Source: Clostridium_AB sp036639235
GTDB lineage: Bacteria > Bacillota > Clostridia > Clostridiales > Caloramatoraceae
Direction: 5' to 3'
Assembly: GCF_036639235.1 (NCBI RefSeq)
Contig: NZ_JAVWJB010000002.1
Span: forward strand, 55,661 to 119,660
DNA length: 64,000 nucleotides
Below are positions 32,779 to 42,086 of this stretch, one piece after another. The notes beneath the pieces are model-generated. The model saw nothing but the letters and a program-made list of their open reading frames with translations, made no database searches and had not been told where the DNA came from. The position numbers and the translations under genes were made by a program. Every line of letters begins with the position of its first letter. The stretch's first letter is position 1.

Positions 32779-33732
32779 TTAAAAACTAATAGCCAAGAAC
32801 CCTATAAGACAACAAATTGCTGTTATTATACAAAACATTGATACTATTTTTGTTTCGTGCCACCCAATATACTCAAAGTGATGATGTATTGGGCTCATTT
32901 TAAATACTCTTTTTCCTGTAAGCTTAAATGATGTTACCTGTATTATTACTGATAGAACTTCTATAACATATACAAGTCCTACTATTAATAGAATAAATGG
33001 CATTTTAAGAAGTACAGCAAGTGCTGAAATAGCACCGCCAAGTGCAAGTGACCCAGTATCACCCATAAACACCTGTGCAGGATATGAGTTATACCTTAAG
33101 AATCCAAGTAAGGCTCCTGCTAGTGCTCCACAAAATACTGATAAATCTCCCTTTCCAAGTCCAAATGTAACAACCGCAAAGAATACTCCTATAATTAGAG
33201 TAACCCCTGATGCTAGTCCATCAAGCCCGTCGGTTAGGTTAACAGCATTTGTAGCTCCAACAATAACAAATACCATAAAAGGAATATAGAACCAACCAAG
33301 ATCTATAAACTTAGAAGTAAACGGAATATGTACGTCACTTCCAATAGTCTTATATGCAAAAATAGTTAAGATTAAAGCAAATATAACCTGACCTATAAGC
33401 TTTTGGTAAGCTCGAAGTCCAAGGTTTTTCTTTCTGATAATCTTTAAGCTATCATCTAAAAGACCAATAATTCCAAACCCAAGTGTTGTTACAAGTGCTA
33501 CTGTTAAAGGTCCTGTTAGCCCTCTATACACTACTATACTTGTTATTAATATTGCTATAATAAACATTACTCCACCCATTGTTGGAGTTCCTGCCTTAAC
33601 CTGGTGACTTTCGGGTCCTTCTTCCCTTATACTTTGACCAAACTTAAACCTTTTAAGTGCTGGTATTACAAGCGGCCCTAGTAATAACACCATTATAAAG
33701 GCAACTACAGCCGATAATATTGTAATTTGCAT
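32779..33732 (-). CDS. mraY: Phospho-N-acetylmuramoyl-pentapeptide transferase
   Basis: Integral membrane enzyme that moves phospho-MurNAc-pentapeptide to undecaprenyl phosphate, making lipid I. Conserved pieces are GTPTMGGVMF near residue 48, the catalytic aspartates in LLDDSLK and NLTDGLDGLASG, and MGDTGSLALGG with the HHHFE motif (SPIHHHFEYIGW). 317 residues and about ten membrane segments are normal. It lies between murF and spoVE; murD, usually next, is missing here. Confidence 0.97.
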   Translation of the reverse strand: MQITILSAVVAFIMVLLLGPLVIPALKRFKFGQSIREEGPESHQVKAGTPTMGGVMFIIAILITSIVVYRGLTGPLTVALVTTLGFGIIGLLDDSLKIIRKKNLGLRAYQKLIGQVIFALILTIFAYKTIGSDVHIPFTSKFIDLGWFYIPFMVFVIVGATNAVNLTDGLDGLASGVTLIIGVFFAVVTFGLGKGDLSVFCGALAGALLGFLRYNSYPAQVFMGDTGSLALGGAISALAVLLKMPFILLIVGLVYVIEVLSVIIQVTSFKLTGKRVFKMSPIHHHFEYIGWHETKIVSMFCIITAICCLIGFLAISF

Positions 33733-33733
33733 T

Positions 33734-35101
33734 TTAGTTTCCCCTCTCTGTGTCTTTTAATATATAGTCTAAAATAGTTTCCATCTTCATACCCCTTGAT
33801 GCCTTAAGAAGTAAAACGTCTTCACTTTTTAGATTATTCTTTATATAAACCTCAGCCTCTTCCTTGCTGCTAAAGTATTTAGAATCTATATAATCCTTTG
33901 CTTCTTCGTATATAAATCTTGCACTATTTCCCACTGCAATTAGCATACTTGCACTTTCCCTTGCAGCAATCCCTGTACTTCTATGTCCATTTTCACTATA
34001 ATCTCCAAGTTCAAACATATCACCAAGTACAGCAATTTTTCTACTTCCCTTAAATGATTTTAAAACCTCAAGTGAGGATTTCATTGATTCAGGATTAGCA
34101 TTATAACAGTCTGCTATTATTTTTATGTTATTTTCTCCTTCATATACCTTCATTCTCATTCCACATGGTAGAAATTTTTCAATTCCCCTTTTCATGTCTT
34201 CAATTTCCATTGAAAGCATATCTCCAATTGCAATTGCAACAAGTGCATTATATACGTTATATACACCCAGTGCATTTACTCTAATCGTTTCTTCCTTGCC
34301 TTTAAATAAAATCTTAAATTCTACTCCCTCTTCACCAAGATTACAAACATCATATGCATTATAATCTCCATTTGCGTTAACTGTAACCTTAATTACTTTA
34401 TAATTATCACTTTCAAGATTCTTAAGATACTCATCATCTCCATTAACAATTAATGTAGACCCTTTTCTAAATCCCTTAGTGATTTCCATTTTAGCCTTAA
34501 GTATTCCTTCTTTACTTCCTAAATTCTCAATATGAGCTGTTCCAATATTAGTTATAACACCAATACTTGGACTTGCCATAAGTGAAAGCCTCTCTATTTC
34601 ATGGAAGTTACTCATTCCCATTTCAACTACTGAAACTTCATGTTTACTATTTAGATTAAATAGAGTTTTTGGAAGTCCTATTTCATTATTAAAATTCTTA
34701 TCTGTTTTATGAACATTAAAGCCCTCAGCTAGCATTGAAGCAATAACCTCTTTAGTAGAGGTTTTGCCAACGCTACCTGTTACGGCTATCATAGGTACAT
34801 TAAATTTATTCTTGTAAAACCAGGCAATCTTCCCTAGTGCTACAAGTGTATCCTCAACTTTAATATATGGAATATCCACATCAATATCTTCGGAAACAAT
34901 TGCTAGTATAGCACCTTTTTCCTTTGCAAGATTTACAAATTTATTACCATTAAAATTTTCGCCCTTTAAAGCTACAAAAACATCTCCATTAGAAATTGTT
35001 CTTGTATCTGTTGATACTTCCCTAACTACTGAGTCCTCATTAAAATTAACTACTTCTCCATTAAGAGCAGTCTTAATTTCTAAAAGGCTTAAGTTTTCCA
35101 T
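33734..35101 (-). CDS. murF: UDP-MurNAc-tripeptide:D-Ala-D-Ala ligase
   Basis: Adds D-alanyl-D-alanine to the UDP-MurNAc tripeptide. Mur ligase P-loop TGSVGKTSTKE (about 108-118), NEIGLP, the carbamylated-lysine region and the C-terminal NANPESM and LGDMFELG are present. 455 residues. Its ATG overlaps the murE stop (TAATG), which indicates tight coupling. Confidence 0.96.
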   Translation of the reverse strand: MENLSLLEIKTALNGEVVNFNEDSVVREVSTDTRTISNGDVFVALKGENFNGNKFVNLAKEKGAILAIVSEDIDVDIPYIKVEDTLVALGKIAWFYKNKFNVPMIAVTGSVGKTSTKEVIASMLAEGFNVHKTDKNFNNEIGLPKTLFNLNSKHEVSVVEMGMSNFHEIERLSLMASPSIGVITNIGTAHIENLGSKEGILKAKMEITKGFRKGSTLIVNGDDEYLKNLESDNYKVIKVTVNANGDYNAYDVCNLGEEGVEFKILFKGKEETIRVNALGVYNVYNALVAIAIGDMLSMEIEDMKRGIEKFLPCGMRMKVYEGENNIKIIADCYNANPESMKSSLEVLKSFKGSRKIAVLGDMFELGDYSENGHRSTGIAARESASMLIAVGNSARFIYEEAKDYIDSKYFSSKEEAEVYIKNNLKSEDVLLLKASRGMKMETILDYILKDTERGN

Positions 35102-36546
35102 TATTTATCCTCCTTAAGGAACTGTAATACGATTTCTTTTTCGTTAAAATCAATAGTCTTATCCTTTAGTATTTGGTATGTTTCGTGACCCTTTCCTGCA
35201 ACAACAATAACATCGTCCTTTTTAGCATTGTTTATTGCATATTTTAGAGCCTCTTTTCTATCTACTATTATAACATATTCACAATTTGATTCCTTAACAC
35301 CTGGAAGTATATCTTCTATAATTAAAGCTGGCTCCTCGCTACGAGGATTGTCTGATGTTACTATACAAAAATCTGCAACATCTCCCGCTGCTTTTCCCAT
35401 AAGCGGTCTCTTAGTTCTGTCCCTATCTCCACCACACCCAAATAGTGCAATCAGTCTTCCTTTTGTATACTCTCTAGTTGAACTTAATATATTAATTAAT
35501 CCATCTGGTGTATGTGCATAATCAATAATTATAGTAAATCCTTTATCTGAAGCTATTTTCTCACTTCTTCCTGGTACTGATAAAAGTGACTCAAGTCCAA
35601 CCTTTATAGTTTCAAGTGATAATCCCATAATTAATGCTGCCCCAATACACCCTAGAGAATTGTATACGTTAAACTTCCCTGGTAGATGAAGTGAAATATG
35701 TACTACTTCTCCATTATAGTGAACATTAAATTCTGTTCCAGTGCTGCTAATTGAAATATCACTTGCGCAGAGCATAGCATCACTTGTTAATCCGTATGTT
35801 AACACCTTATCATTATATCTTTGAGCTGCCTTTTTACCGTATTCATCATCTATATTTATAACAGCCTTTTCACATTCTTCAAATAAAGCCATTTTAGCTT
35901 CAAAATAACTTTCCATATCATTATGGTAATCTAAATGATCTTGAGTTAGGTTAGTAAACACTCCAACCTTAAACTTAACACCATAAACTCTTTTAAGGTC
36001 TAGTGAATGTGATGAAACCTCCATAATACATGAATCTGATCCCCTGTTAACCATCTGTGAGAACATTTCCTGTAAATCCCTTGACTCAGGAGTCGTTCTT
36101 TTAGCCTCAACTGATTCGTTACCAATAACGTTATATATTGTTCCAACAAGTGAAGGTAGTTTACCTGCCTTTTCAAGAATAGACTTCATCATAAATGTTG
36201 AAGTTGTTTTACCGTTAGTACCAGTAAATCCTACTACATCCATTTTATCCGAACTATTTCCGTAGAAGTTACTTGAAATAATACTCATAGCTCCCCTAGT
36301 ATCTTTAACCTTTACAATTGTAACATCCCCAGTTACCTCAACGTCCTTCGACACTACAACAACTGATGCTCCACTTTCTACTGCGTTATTAACAAAAGTA
36401 TGTCCATCTACATTTAGCCCTATAATTGCGAAAAACAGCGAGTCCTTCTCTATATCCTTAGTACTGTAGCAAAGTTTATTAACCTCTCTATCTTTTCCAA
36501 TTACTTCAGCACCTTCTAAACCTTTTAATAATTTAGTAATATTCAT
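35101..36546 (-). CDS. murE: UDP-MurNAc-L-Ala-D-Glu:meso-diaminopimelate ligase
   Basis: Adds the third residue of the peptidoglycan stem. P-loop TGTNGKTTST (about 110), carbamylated-lysine region YFEAKMALF and GDRDRTKRP are intact. The specificity motif is DNPRSEEP, which is diagnostic for meso-diaminopimelate rather than lysine. The wall is therefore DAP type. 481 residues. ATG at 36546 behind TAGGAGGAAT. A long hairpin precedes it in the spoVD-murE gap (separate entry). Confidence 0.96.
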   Translation of the reverse strand: MNITKLLKGLEGAEVIGKDREVNKLCYSTKDIEKDSLFFAIIGLNVDGHTFVNNAVESGASVVVVSKDVEVTGDVTIVKVKDTRGAMSIISSNFYGNSSDKMDVVGFTGTNGKTTSTFMMKSILEKAGKLPSLVGTIYNVIGNESVEAKRTTPESRDLQEMFSQMVNRGSDSCIMEVSSHSLDLKRVYGVKFKVGVFTNLTQDHLDYHNDMESYFEAKMALFEECEKAVINIDDEYGKKAAQRYNDKVLTYGLTSDAMLCASDISISSTGTEFNVHYNGEVVHISLHLPGKFNVYNSLGCIGAALIMGLSLETIKVGLESLLSVPGRSEKIASDKGFTIIIDYAHTPDGLINILSSTREYTKGRLIALFGCGGDRDRTKRPLMGKAAGDVADFCIVTSDNPRSEEPALIIEDILPGVKESNCEYVIIVDRKEALKYAINNAKKDDVIVVAGKGHETYQILKDKTIDFNEKEIVLQFLKEDK

Positions 36547-36570
36547 AAAAAATTCCTCCTAAATTGTATA

Positions 36571-36606
36571 TAGCACAATACGGCAAATTAAAGCCATATT
36601 GTGCTA
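36571..36606 (-). other. Intercistronic RNA hairpin between spoVD and murE
   Basis: Arms 36571-36584 and 36593-36606 pair over 14 bp with an 8-base loop. At the one non-identical position the minus-strand RNA forms a U-G pair, while the plus strand would have a C-A mismatch, so the structure belongs to the operon transcript. No T run follows, so it is more likely a processing or stability element than a terminator. Confidence 0.6.
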
Positions 36607-36609
36607 GTA

Positions 36610-38787
36610 TTATTCTTGAAAATCCTGTAATTTTTCTAAAACTATTTTTATATTGGTTCCCTTATCTACCTCAGTGGATGGTTCAATATCCTGATGGGTT
36701 GCTATTCCATCACCTTCAAAAGATACCTTTAGACCTATTGAGTCACAAAGTTTTTGTATCTCATTCTTGTCCATTCTTTCAAAGTTTGGTACAGCTACCT
36801 TTGAATTTGAATTCTCATCTACTCCTAAATATAAGGAAATCTTAGTTCCTTGATTAACACTCATACCTGGCTTTGGACTTATATCATATACGGTTTTACC
36901 AGTTCCAATAACATTAAAGTCAAGCTTTAATTCTTGAAGCTTTTTCTTAGCATCTTCTAGTAACATTCCTCGAACGTCAGGAACTACAATTTTCTGTTTA
37001 TTTTCAGGAAGAATTCCTTCATCCTGACCAATACCCATGTATCTTAGTATATCCTCAAGTAGCTTTTGAGAAGTTGGTGCAGCAGTTTGCCCACCGTAGT
37101 AAGCTACTGCTGGGTCTGGTTCGTCAATTGATAGTAACAGTACAAAGCGTGGGTTGTCAATAGGCGCAATTCCAGCAAAGGAAGATACATACTTCCCTGG
37201 GGCATACTTACCATTTTCAACCTTCTGAGCTGTTCCTGTTTTACCACCTATTCTATAACCTTCAACTCCAGCCTTTTTAGACCCTCCAGTTATAACAACC
37301 TCCTCCATCATACTACGAATGGTTTTAGCTGTTTCCTTTGATATGGCCTTCTTAGTTACCTCTGGCTTAACATCCTTTACAACTGAGGTATTACCATTTT
37401 CATCGGTATATGTTATTTGCTTTACAAAATGAGGCTTATAAACTGTACCATCATTTGCAAGGGCACCTAGTGCAGAAATAAACTGTATAGGAGTAATTGA
37501 AACCCCTTGTCCAAAGGCGATTGTGGCAGTTTCAACTGTTCCAACTTTTTCAAGAGGCATTATAATCCCTCTTTCTTCCCCTGGAAAATCTACTCCTGTT
37601 TTCTTGCCAAGGCCAAATGAATTTATATATTTATATAATTTATTTTTACCAAGTTTCTCTCCAAGTTCCATATAACCTACGTTACATGAGTTTTGAAGAA
37701 TTTGTGGGAAGGTTTGAACTCCGTGTCCACCAGCCTTCCAGCACTTTCTAACACCATCTCCTACCTTCTTAGAACCTGAACATGAAAATCTATCATTCAT
37801 AGTTACAGCATTCTCTTCAAGTGCAGCTGCTGATGTAAAAAGCTTAAATATAGACCCTGGCTCAAAGTTACTATTAACAATAGGTAGTTTCCACTTAGCC
37901 ATAGATTCCTTAGCACTTCCCTCTACAGGATTGTTAGGATCGTAATCTGGTTTACTAGCAGCTGCTAATATCTCCCCAGTACTCGGATCAAGTACAATAG
38001 CCGATGCACCCTTTGCTTTAAACTTAACTACAGCCTCTTCAAGGGCCTTCTCTGTAAAGTGTTGAATAGTTTGATCTATTGTTAATACAACGTCATTACC
38101 ATTTTTAGGTTCAATATATGTAGACATATTATATGGTAGTTCTCTATGGTATTTATCCGCTTCACCCATAAATCTACCAGGAATACCCTTTAATTCATCA
38201 TTATAGTGCTGTTCAATGCCACTTCTTCCATCCCCATCTATATTTGTGTTACCAATAACCTGTGATGCAAGTGTTGTGTTTGGATAGTACCTCTTAGTAT
38301 CTTCTGTAACAACTATTCCAGGGAGTTTAAGATTTCTAATAGCATTTCCCTGTTCTTTTTCTATTCTTCTTGCAATAGTAACACTTGACATTGGAAGACC
38401 ATTTGGAAGTGTTTTGTTTAGCTTTCTAAGGATTTCTTCCTCACTTATCTGAATTACAGGAGAAAGTTTTTTAGCTATTTCTTCCTTAGAAATCTTTTTC
38501 TTATCAATTGCTTTCCTAATATCCTTTAGATAAGCATCTACTCTTTCTACATTTCCACTTACAGCTAGAGGTTCACCATTTCTATCGGTTATATCTCCAC
38601 GCTTAGCTTCTATTTTAGTATCGTAGGTCCACTGCTCCTTAGCCCATTTTTGTAGTTGTGGAGACCACACTATTTGAACCCATGCATATCTACCTACGAT
38701 AATAGTCAATACAGTAAAAATAATTAGTAGAAGAATTACTATTCTTTTTCTATTAGTTACAGATGTTTTAGCTCTAGGCTTCAACAA
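36610..38787 (-). CDS. spoVD: Class B penicillin-binding protein with PASTA domains (SpoVD-type)
   Basis: Transpeptidase that cross-links peptidoglycan. One N-terminal membrane anchor (about 15-36), a dimerisation domain, and the transpeptidase with SIFK (nucleophile S312), SCN and GKTGT motifs. Two C-terminal PASTA domains (about 600-660 and 665-720) begin VPDVRGM and VAVPNFER. SpoVD of Bacillus has a PASTA tail, and this position after ftsL fits. It is the only class B PBP in the cluster, so it may do both septal and spore-cortex work, or a second gene exists elsewhere. 725 residues. Confidence 0.92.
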   Translation of the reverse strand: MLKPRAKTSVTNRKRIVILLLIIFTVLTIIVGRYAWVQIVWSPQLQKWAKEQWTYDTKIEAKRGDITDRNGEPLAVSGNVERVDAYLKDIRKAIDKKKISKEEIAKKLSPVIQISEEEILRKLNKTLPNGLPMSSVTIARRIEKEQGNAIRNLKLPGIVVTEDTKRYYPNTTLASQVIGNTNIDGDGRSGIEQHYNDELKGIPGRFMGEADKYHRELPYNMSTYIEPKNGNDVVLTIDQTIQHFTEKALEEAVVKFKAKGASAIVLDPSTGEILAAASKPDYDPNNPVEGSAKESMAKWKLPIVNSNFEPGSIFKLFTSAAALEENAVTMNDRFSCSGSKKVGDGVRKCWKAGGHGVQTFPQILQNSCNVGYMELGEKLGKNKLYKYINSFGLGKKTGVDFPGEERGIIMPLEKVGTVETATIAFGQGVSITPIQFISALGALANDGTVYKPHFVKQITYTDENGNTSVVKDVKPEVTKKAISKETAKTIRSMMEEVVITGGSKKAGVEGYRIGGKTGTAQKVENGKYAPGKYVSSFAGIAPIDNPRFVLLLSIDEPDPAVAYYGGQTAAPTSQKLLEDILRYMGIGQDEGILPENKQKIVVPDVRGMLLEDAKKKLQELKLDFNVIGTGKTVYDISPKPGMSVNQGTKISLYLGVDENSNSKVAVPNFERMDKNEIQKLCDSIGLKVSFEGDGIATHQDIEPSTEVDKGTNIKIVLEKLQDFQE

Positions 38788-38797
38788 GCACGCCCCC

Positions 38798-39292
38798 TTA
38801 ATAAATTAGTCCTAGTATCCTTTGCATAGTGCTTAATGCTGATTCTTTATTCGGTTTAGTTTGATTATCTCCTAGGGGATTAACACTTATAAAAAATGTG
38901 TTTTCCTTGGTAGGTTCAACCATGTTATGTATATTTATAGCATCTGCCTCAATAGCCTTTAAGTTATTCTTCTTAGCAAGTTCTACACTAATATTCTGGT
39001 TTTCTGATTGAAGTTTAGATACTACTGTTTTTTGCTCCCTTATATCCGTTGAAAGTGCAAGAATTGCTGTATATCTTCCAACGCATACAAATGAAAGAAT
39101 AAAAAGAACAGCAACAATTCCTAAGACTTTTAACTTAACCTTAACCTTGTTTTTAGACTTTTTTACTCTTTTATTTTTAGGTTTTTGAAGACTTTCCTTT
39201 TCTACATTATTCTTTTTGTAGTCATAAGCAGTGCTTCCATAAACATATTCCCTTGAACTTGGATTATTGTTTTTCCTTACCAATTTATTCAC
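38798..39292 (-). CDS. ftsL: FtsL-like division protein
   Basis: 164 residues with a strongly basic cytosolic N-terminus (about 1-52), one membrane segment (about 53-73, VLGIVAVLFILSFVCVG), and a short extracellular coiled coil (about 78-105). This is the FtsL layout, and the place between rsmH and the class B PBP is the usual one. Sequence conservation in this family is low, so the name relies on topology and synteny. It would bridge FtsQ/DivIB and the SEDS-PBP synthase. Confidence 0.85.
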   Translation of the reverse strand: MNKLVRKNNNPSSREYVYGSTAYDYKKNNVEKESLQKPKNKRVKKSKNKVKVKLKVLGIVAVLFILSFVCVGRYTAILALSTDIREQKTVVSKLQSENQNISVELAKKNNLKAIEADAINIHNMVEPTKENTFFISVNPLGDNQTKPNKESALSTMQRILGLIY

Positions 39293-39310
39293 CCCCGTGA
39301 GTTTTTAGAA

Positions 39311-40243
39311 CTAAACCTTTTCTGCTACCCTAAGCTTTGCACTTCTTGATCTTGGATTAATCTCAAGCTCCTCTTCGCTTGGAGCTATTGGTTTTCTTGT
39401 TATAACCTTAACTTCTTTTTTCTTGTTACATATACACATTGGAAATGATGGTGGACATGTACAAGGATTTTCTTTTTCTCTATATGTGTTTTTTACTATT
39501 CTATCTTCAAGTGAGTGGAAGGTTATAATACATAATCTTCCCTTCTTATTAAGTACACTTAGACAGTCCTTAATAGTGTTTTCTAAAATCTCTATCTCTT
39601 TATTAACTTCAATTCTAATAGCCTGGAATGTTCTTTTTGCTGGATGTGGACCATCTCTTCTTGCTGATGCTGGTATTGCAGCCTTTATAATATCTACTAG
39701 TTCAAATGTTGTTTTAATTTCCTTTTCTTCCCTAGCCTTTACTATAAACTCAGCTATTCTTGAAGCCCATCTCTCCTCACCATATTCGGTTATTATTCTT
39801 TGGATTTCTTCTTTAGAATAGTCATTTATAATATTCATTGCAGAAAAATCATTATGTCTATTCATTCTCATGTCTAGTGGAGCATCCTGCATATAGCTAA
39901 ATCCTCTTTCTGCTTCATCTAGCTGATGTGATGAAACCCCAAGGTCTAATAGTATTCCATCAACCTTATCAATGTTAAGGTCTTCTAATACCTTTTTTAT
40001 GTTACAAAAATTACTGTGTACATATTCTACATTGTTGTAATCCTTTAGTCTTTCACCTGACGCTTTTAATGCGTTAGTATCCTGGTCTATACCTATTAAT
40101 AGACCTTTTTCGGAAAGTCTTTTAATAATTTCTGAGGAGTGACCTGCACCGCCCATTGTTCCATCTACGTATATACCGTCACTTTTAATGTTAAGACCAT
40201 CTATACATTCATTTAATAGTACTGAAACGTGTTCAAAATTCAT
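39311..40243 (-). CDS. rsmH: 16S rRNA (cytosine-1402-N4)-methyltransferase
   Basis: SAM-dependent methyltransferase that modifies C1402 in the ribosomal P site (formerly MraW). SAM motif YVDGTMGGAGHS (about 28-39), GIDQDTNAL, LLDLGVSSHQLD and the C-terminal ITFHSLEDRIVK are intact, as are the cysteines of the insert (NPCTCPPSFPMCICNKK). I start at ATG 40243 (MNFEHVSVLLNE), behind AAAGG; the upstream in-frame TTG lies within the ribosome site. It follows mraZ by 14 bases. Confidence 0.97.
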   Translation of the reverse strand: MNFEHVSVLLNECIDGLNIKSDGIYVDGTMGGAGHSSEIIKRLSEKGLLIGIDQDTNALKASGERLKDYNNVEYVHSNFCNIKKVLEDLNIDKVDGILLDLGVSSHQLDEAERGFSYMQDAPLDMRMNRHNDFSAMNIINDYSKEEIQRIITEYGEERWASRIAEFIVKAREEKEIKTTFELVDIIKAAIPASARRDGPHPAKRTFQAIRIEVNKEIEILENTIKDCLSVLNKKGRLCIITFHSLEDRIVKNTYREKENPCTCPPSFPMCICNKKKEVKVITRKPIAPSEEELEINPRSRSAKLRVAEKV

Positions 40244-40257
40244 AAATATCAACCTTT

Positions 40258-40689
40258 CTATAACATGCCAAGCTCACCCATTTTTTCTGCTATTTCTGCA
40301 AAATCTATATTCTGGTCATTATAATCTACCCATTTTTCTCTGCTCCAAATCTCTACTCGATTTGAAACTCCAATAGTTACAATTTCCTTATTTATGTTGC
40401 CGTACTGCATAAGATTTTGTGGCACAACAGCTCTCCCTTGTTTATCTATTTCAATTTCAGTTGCTCCTGAAAAGAAAAATCTAACAAATACCCTTGCATC
40501 TTTACTTGTAAGTGGAAGCTTTTTAAGCTTTTCTTCGAGTATCATCCATTCAGATGATGGGTAGGCATAAATACATCCGTCTAGACCCTTAGTCATAACA
40601 AAGGGACTTCCTAGCTCCTCACGAAGCTTAGATGGGATAATTATTCTGTTTTTTGCATCAAGGGCATGTTGATATTCCCCAATAAACAT
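40258..40689 (-). CDS. mraZ: Transcriptional regulator MraZ
   Basis: AbrB-like protein with two SpoVT-type halves, each with the conserved DxxxR: HALDAKNRIIIPSKLRE and EIDKQGRAVVPQNL. MraZ forms rings and binds repeated boxes upstream of its own gene, controlling the mra/dcw operon. 143 residues, ATG at 40689 behind GGTAGGGGAGT. Three AAGTGG repeats of 10-bp period lie 28-53 bases upstream (separate entry), as expected for autoregulation. Confidence 0.97.
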   Translation of the reverse strand: MFIGEYQHALDAKNRIIIPSKLREELGSPFVMTKGLDGCIYAYPSSEWMILEEKLKKLPLTSKDARVFVRFFFSGATEIEIDKQGRAVVPQNLMQYGNINKEIVTIGVSNRVEIWSREKWVDYNDQNIDFAEIAEKMGELGML

Positions 40690-40716
40690 ATTACTCCCCT
40701 ACCTTACCTTTTTACT

Positions 40717-40742
40717 CCACTTATAACCACTTATAACCACTT
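40717..40742 (-). promoter_or_regulatory. MraZ-binding repeats (operator of the mra/dcw operon)
   Basis: On the minus strand AAGTGG occurs three times in tandem with 10-bp period (40742-40737, 40732-40727, 40722-40717), the first two units being AAGTGGTTAT. Known MraZ boxes are tandem GTGG-containing repeats with one-turn spacing next to the mraZ promoter. AT-rich -10-like sequences (TATTAT, TATAAT) lie just upstream, but no clear -35 is seen. Confidence 0.75.
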
Positions 40743-40796
40743 AATATATATTCTATAATAAAAATTATAATCCTACCATACTAATTATTAAATTTT

Positions 40797-42086
40797 TCAG
40801 TTTTTATTCACCTTTTTATCCCCTATTGGTACTATCTTCGACAAAATCATACATTCTTCTCCAAAACCATCTTTTAAAGCGTAAAATACATCTTCAATTT
40901 CTATGGATTTTGCTATGTCTGTTATCTCCAAAAAGCACCCTCCCTTGTTCCTTGCAGTTATAATATTATTTAAAAGGGAGAAGCTATCATCAAATATTCT
41001 AGTATAGCTTCCTAGCATCATTTTCTTAACTGAATTAAACTCTTCAACTTCAATTCCATTATTAATGAAGGAACTCACCTCATTTAAGAAAGCATCTCTA
41101 ACATACTCAGGGCTTTTTGAAATTCCCCCAATAACATTAAATCCAAACTTACTATGGAGATTAACTCCATATCCAAAACTTTGGTCTATATATCCTTCGC
41201 TATAAAGCCTTTCATAAAGTGATGACATGTTTCCACTTAAATATTCCATTAACATATTAAAGGTAGCATCTTTTTTAAGAATTTCCCTTCCCTTTAATAA
41301 TGAAGTGTTTTGTTTAAATCCTAAAAGGAAATTAGTATCAACTACCTCCATATGCTCATCAATTAGAGAATCGCGAACTCTATTTTGCTCACTTGGGTAA
41401 ATTTTAAAGGTTTTACCTCCACTTTTAAATTTGTCTATTGAATCTATAAATTCAAATAATTCATTCTCATCTATTTGTCCTACAACAAATAATTCCATGT
41501 TAGAACTTGTGTAGAAAGTTTCAAAGCACTTAATCAGCATTTCATAGGTGATTTCATTTATATCTGATACTTCACCTGCAACATCATACCTAACAGGATT
41601 CTTATGGTACATTCCCTTAAGCATATTGTCATAAACCTTAGCAAAAGGGTTATCCTTATACATGTTTATTTCCTGGGTTATAATTCCCTTTTCTTTTTCT
41701 GTGTTTTCCTTTGTAATATAAGGACTTTGAAGACAGTTAAAGAAAAGTCTTATATTATCCTCTATCCTATCTGTACATGAAAAATAATACACAGTTGCCG
41801 TAGCATTAGTGTAGGCATTTATACTTCCACTTTGCTTTGAGAATCTTTCAAATGTATCCTTATTTTTAGATTCAAACATCTTGTGTTCTAAAAAATGGGC
41901 AATCCCCCTTGGGGTTTTAACAAACTCATTTCCATTTGAAATAAACTCAGTATCAACTCCTCCATAATTTACAAGCATAGCCATATGAAATGATGATGCA
42001 TTTTCCCTTTTTATAAAGGAGACCTTTAAACCACTAGGAGTTGTATGTTGAAAGTACTTTTCTATATTGCTTTTTTTAATTTTCAT
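40797..42086 (-). CDS. M16-family zinc peptidase, catalytic member (YmfH-like)
   Basis: 429 residues of the pitrilysin/processing-peptidase fold. The inverted zinc motif HFLEH is in IAHFLEHKMFE (about 65-75), and the downstream glutamate is in EKEKGIITQEI (about 140-150). It resembles YmfH of Bacillus. The neighbouring upstream gene encodes a second M16 protein without the zinc motif; the two overlap by 11 bases and probably form a heterodimer. Substrate is unknown. It lies just upstream of mraZ but has no clear functional link to it. Confidence 0.88.
   Translation of the reverse strand: MKIKKSNIEKYFQHTTPSGLKVSFIKRENASSFHMAMLVNYGGVDTEFISNGNEFVKTPRGIAHFLEHKMFESKNKDTFERFSKQSGSINAYTNATATVYYFSCTDRIEDNIRLFFNCLQSPYITKENTEKEKGIITQEINMYKDNPFAKVYDNMLKGMYHKNPVRYDVAGEVSDINEITYEMLIKCFETFYTSSNMELFVVGQIDENELFEFIDSIDKFKSGGKTFKIYPSEQNRVRDSLIDEHMEVVDTNFLLGFKQNTSLLKGREILKKDATFNMLMEYLSGNMSSLYERLYSEGYIDQSFGYGVNLHSKFGFNVIGGISKSPEYVRDAFLNEVSSFINNGIEVEEFNSVKKMMLGSYTRIFDDSFSLLNNIITARNKGGCFLEITDIAKSIEIEDVFYALKDGFGEECMILSKIVPIGDKKVNKN

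Noticed and set aside
40717..40742. Short tandem repeats as a CRISPR remnant
   Set aside because: Units are only 10 bp and contain no spacers. They match MraZ boxes.
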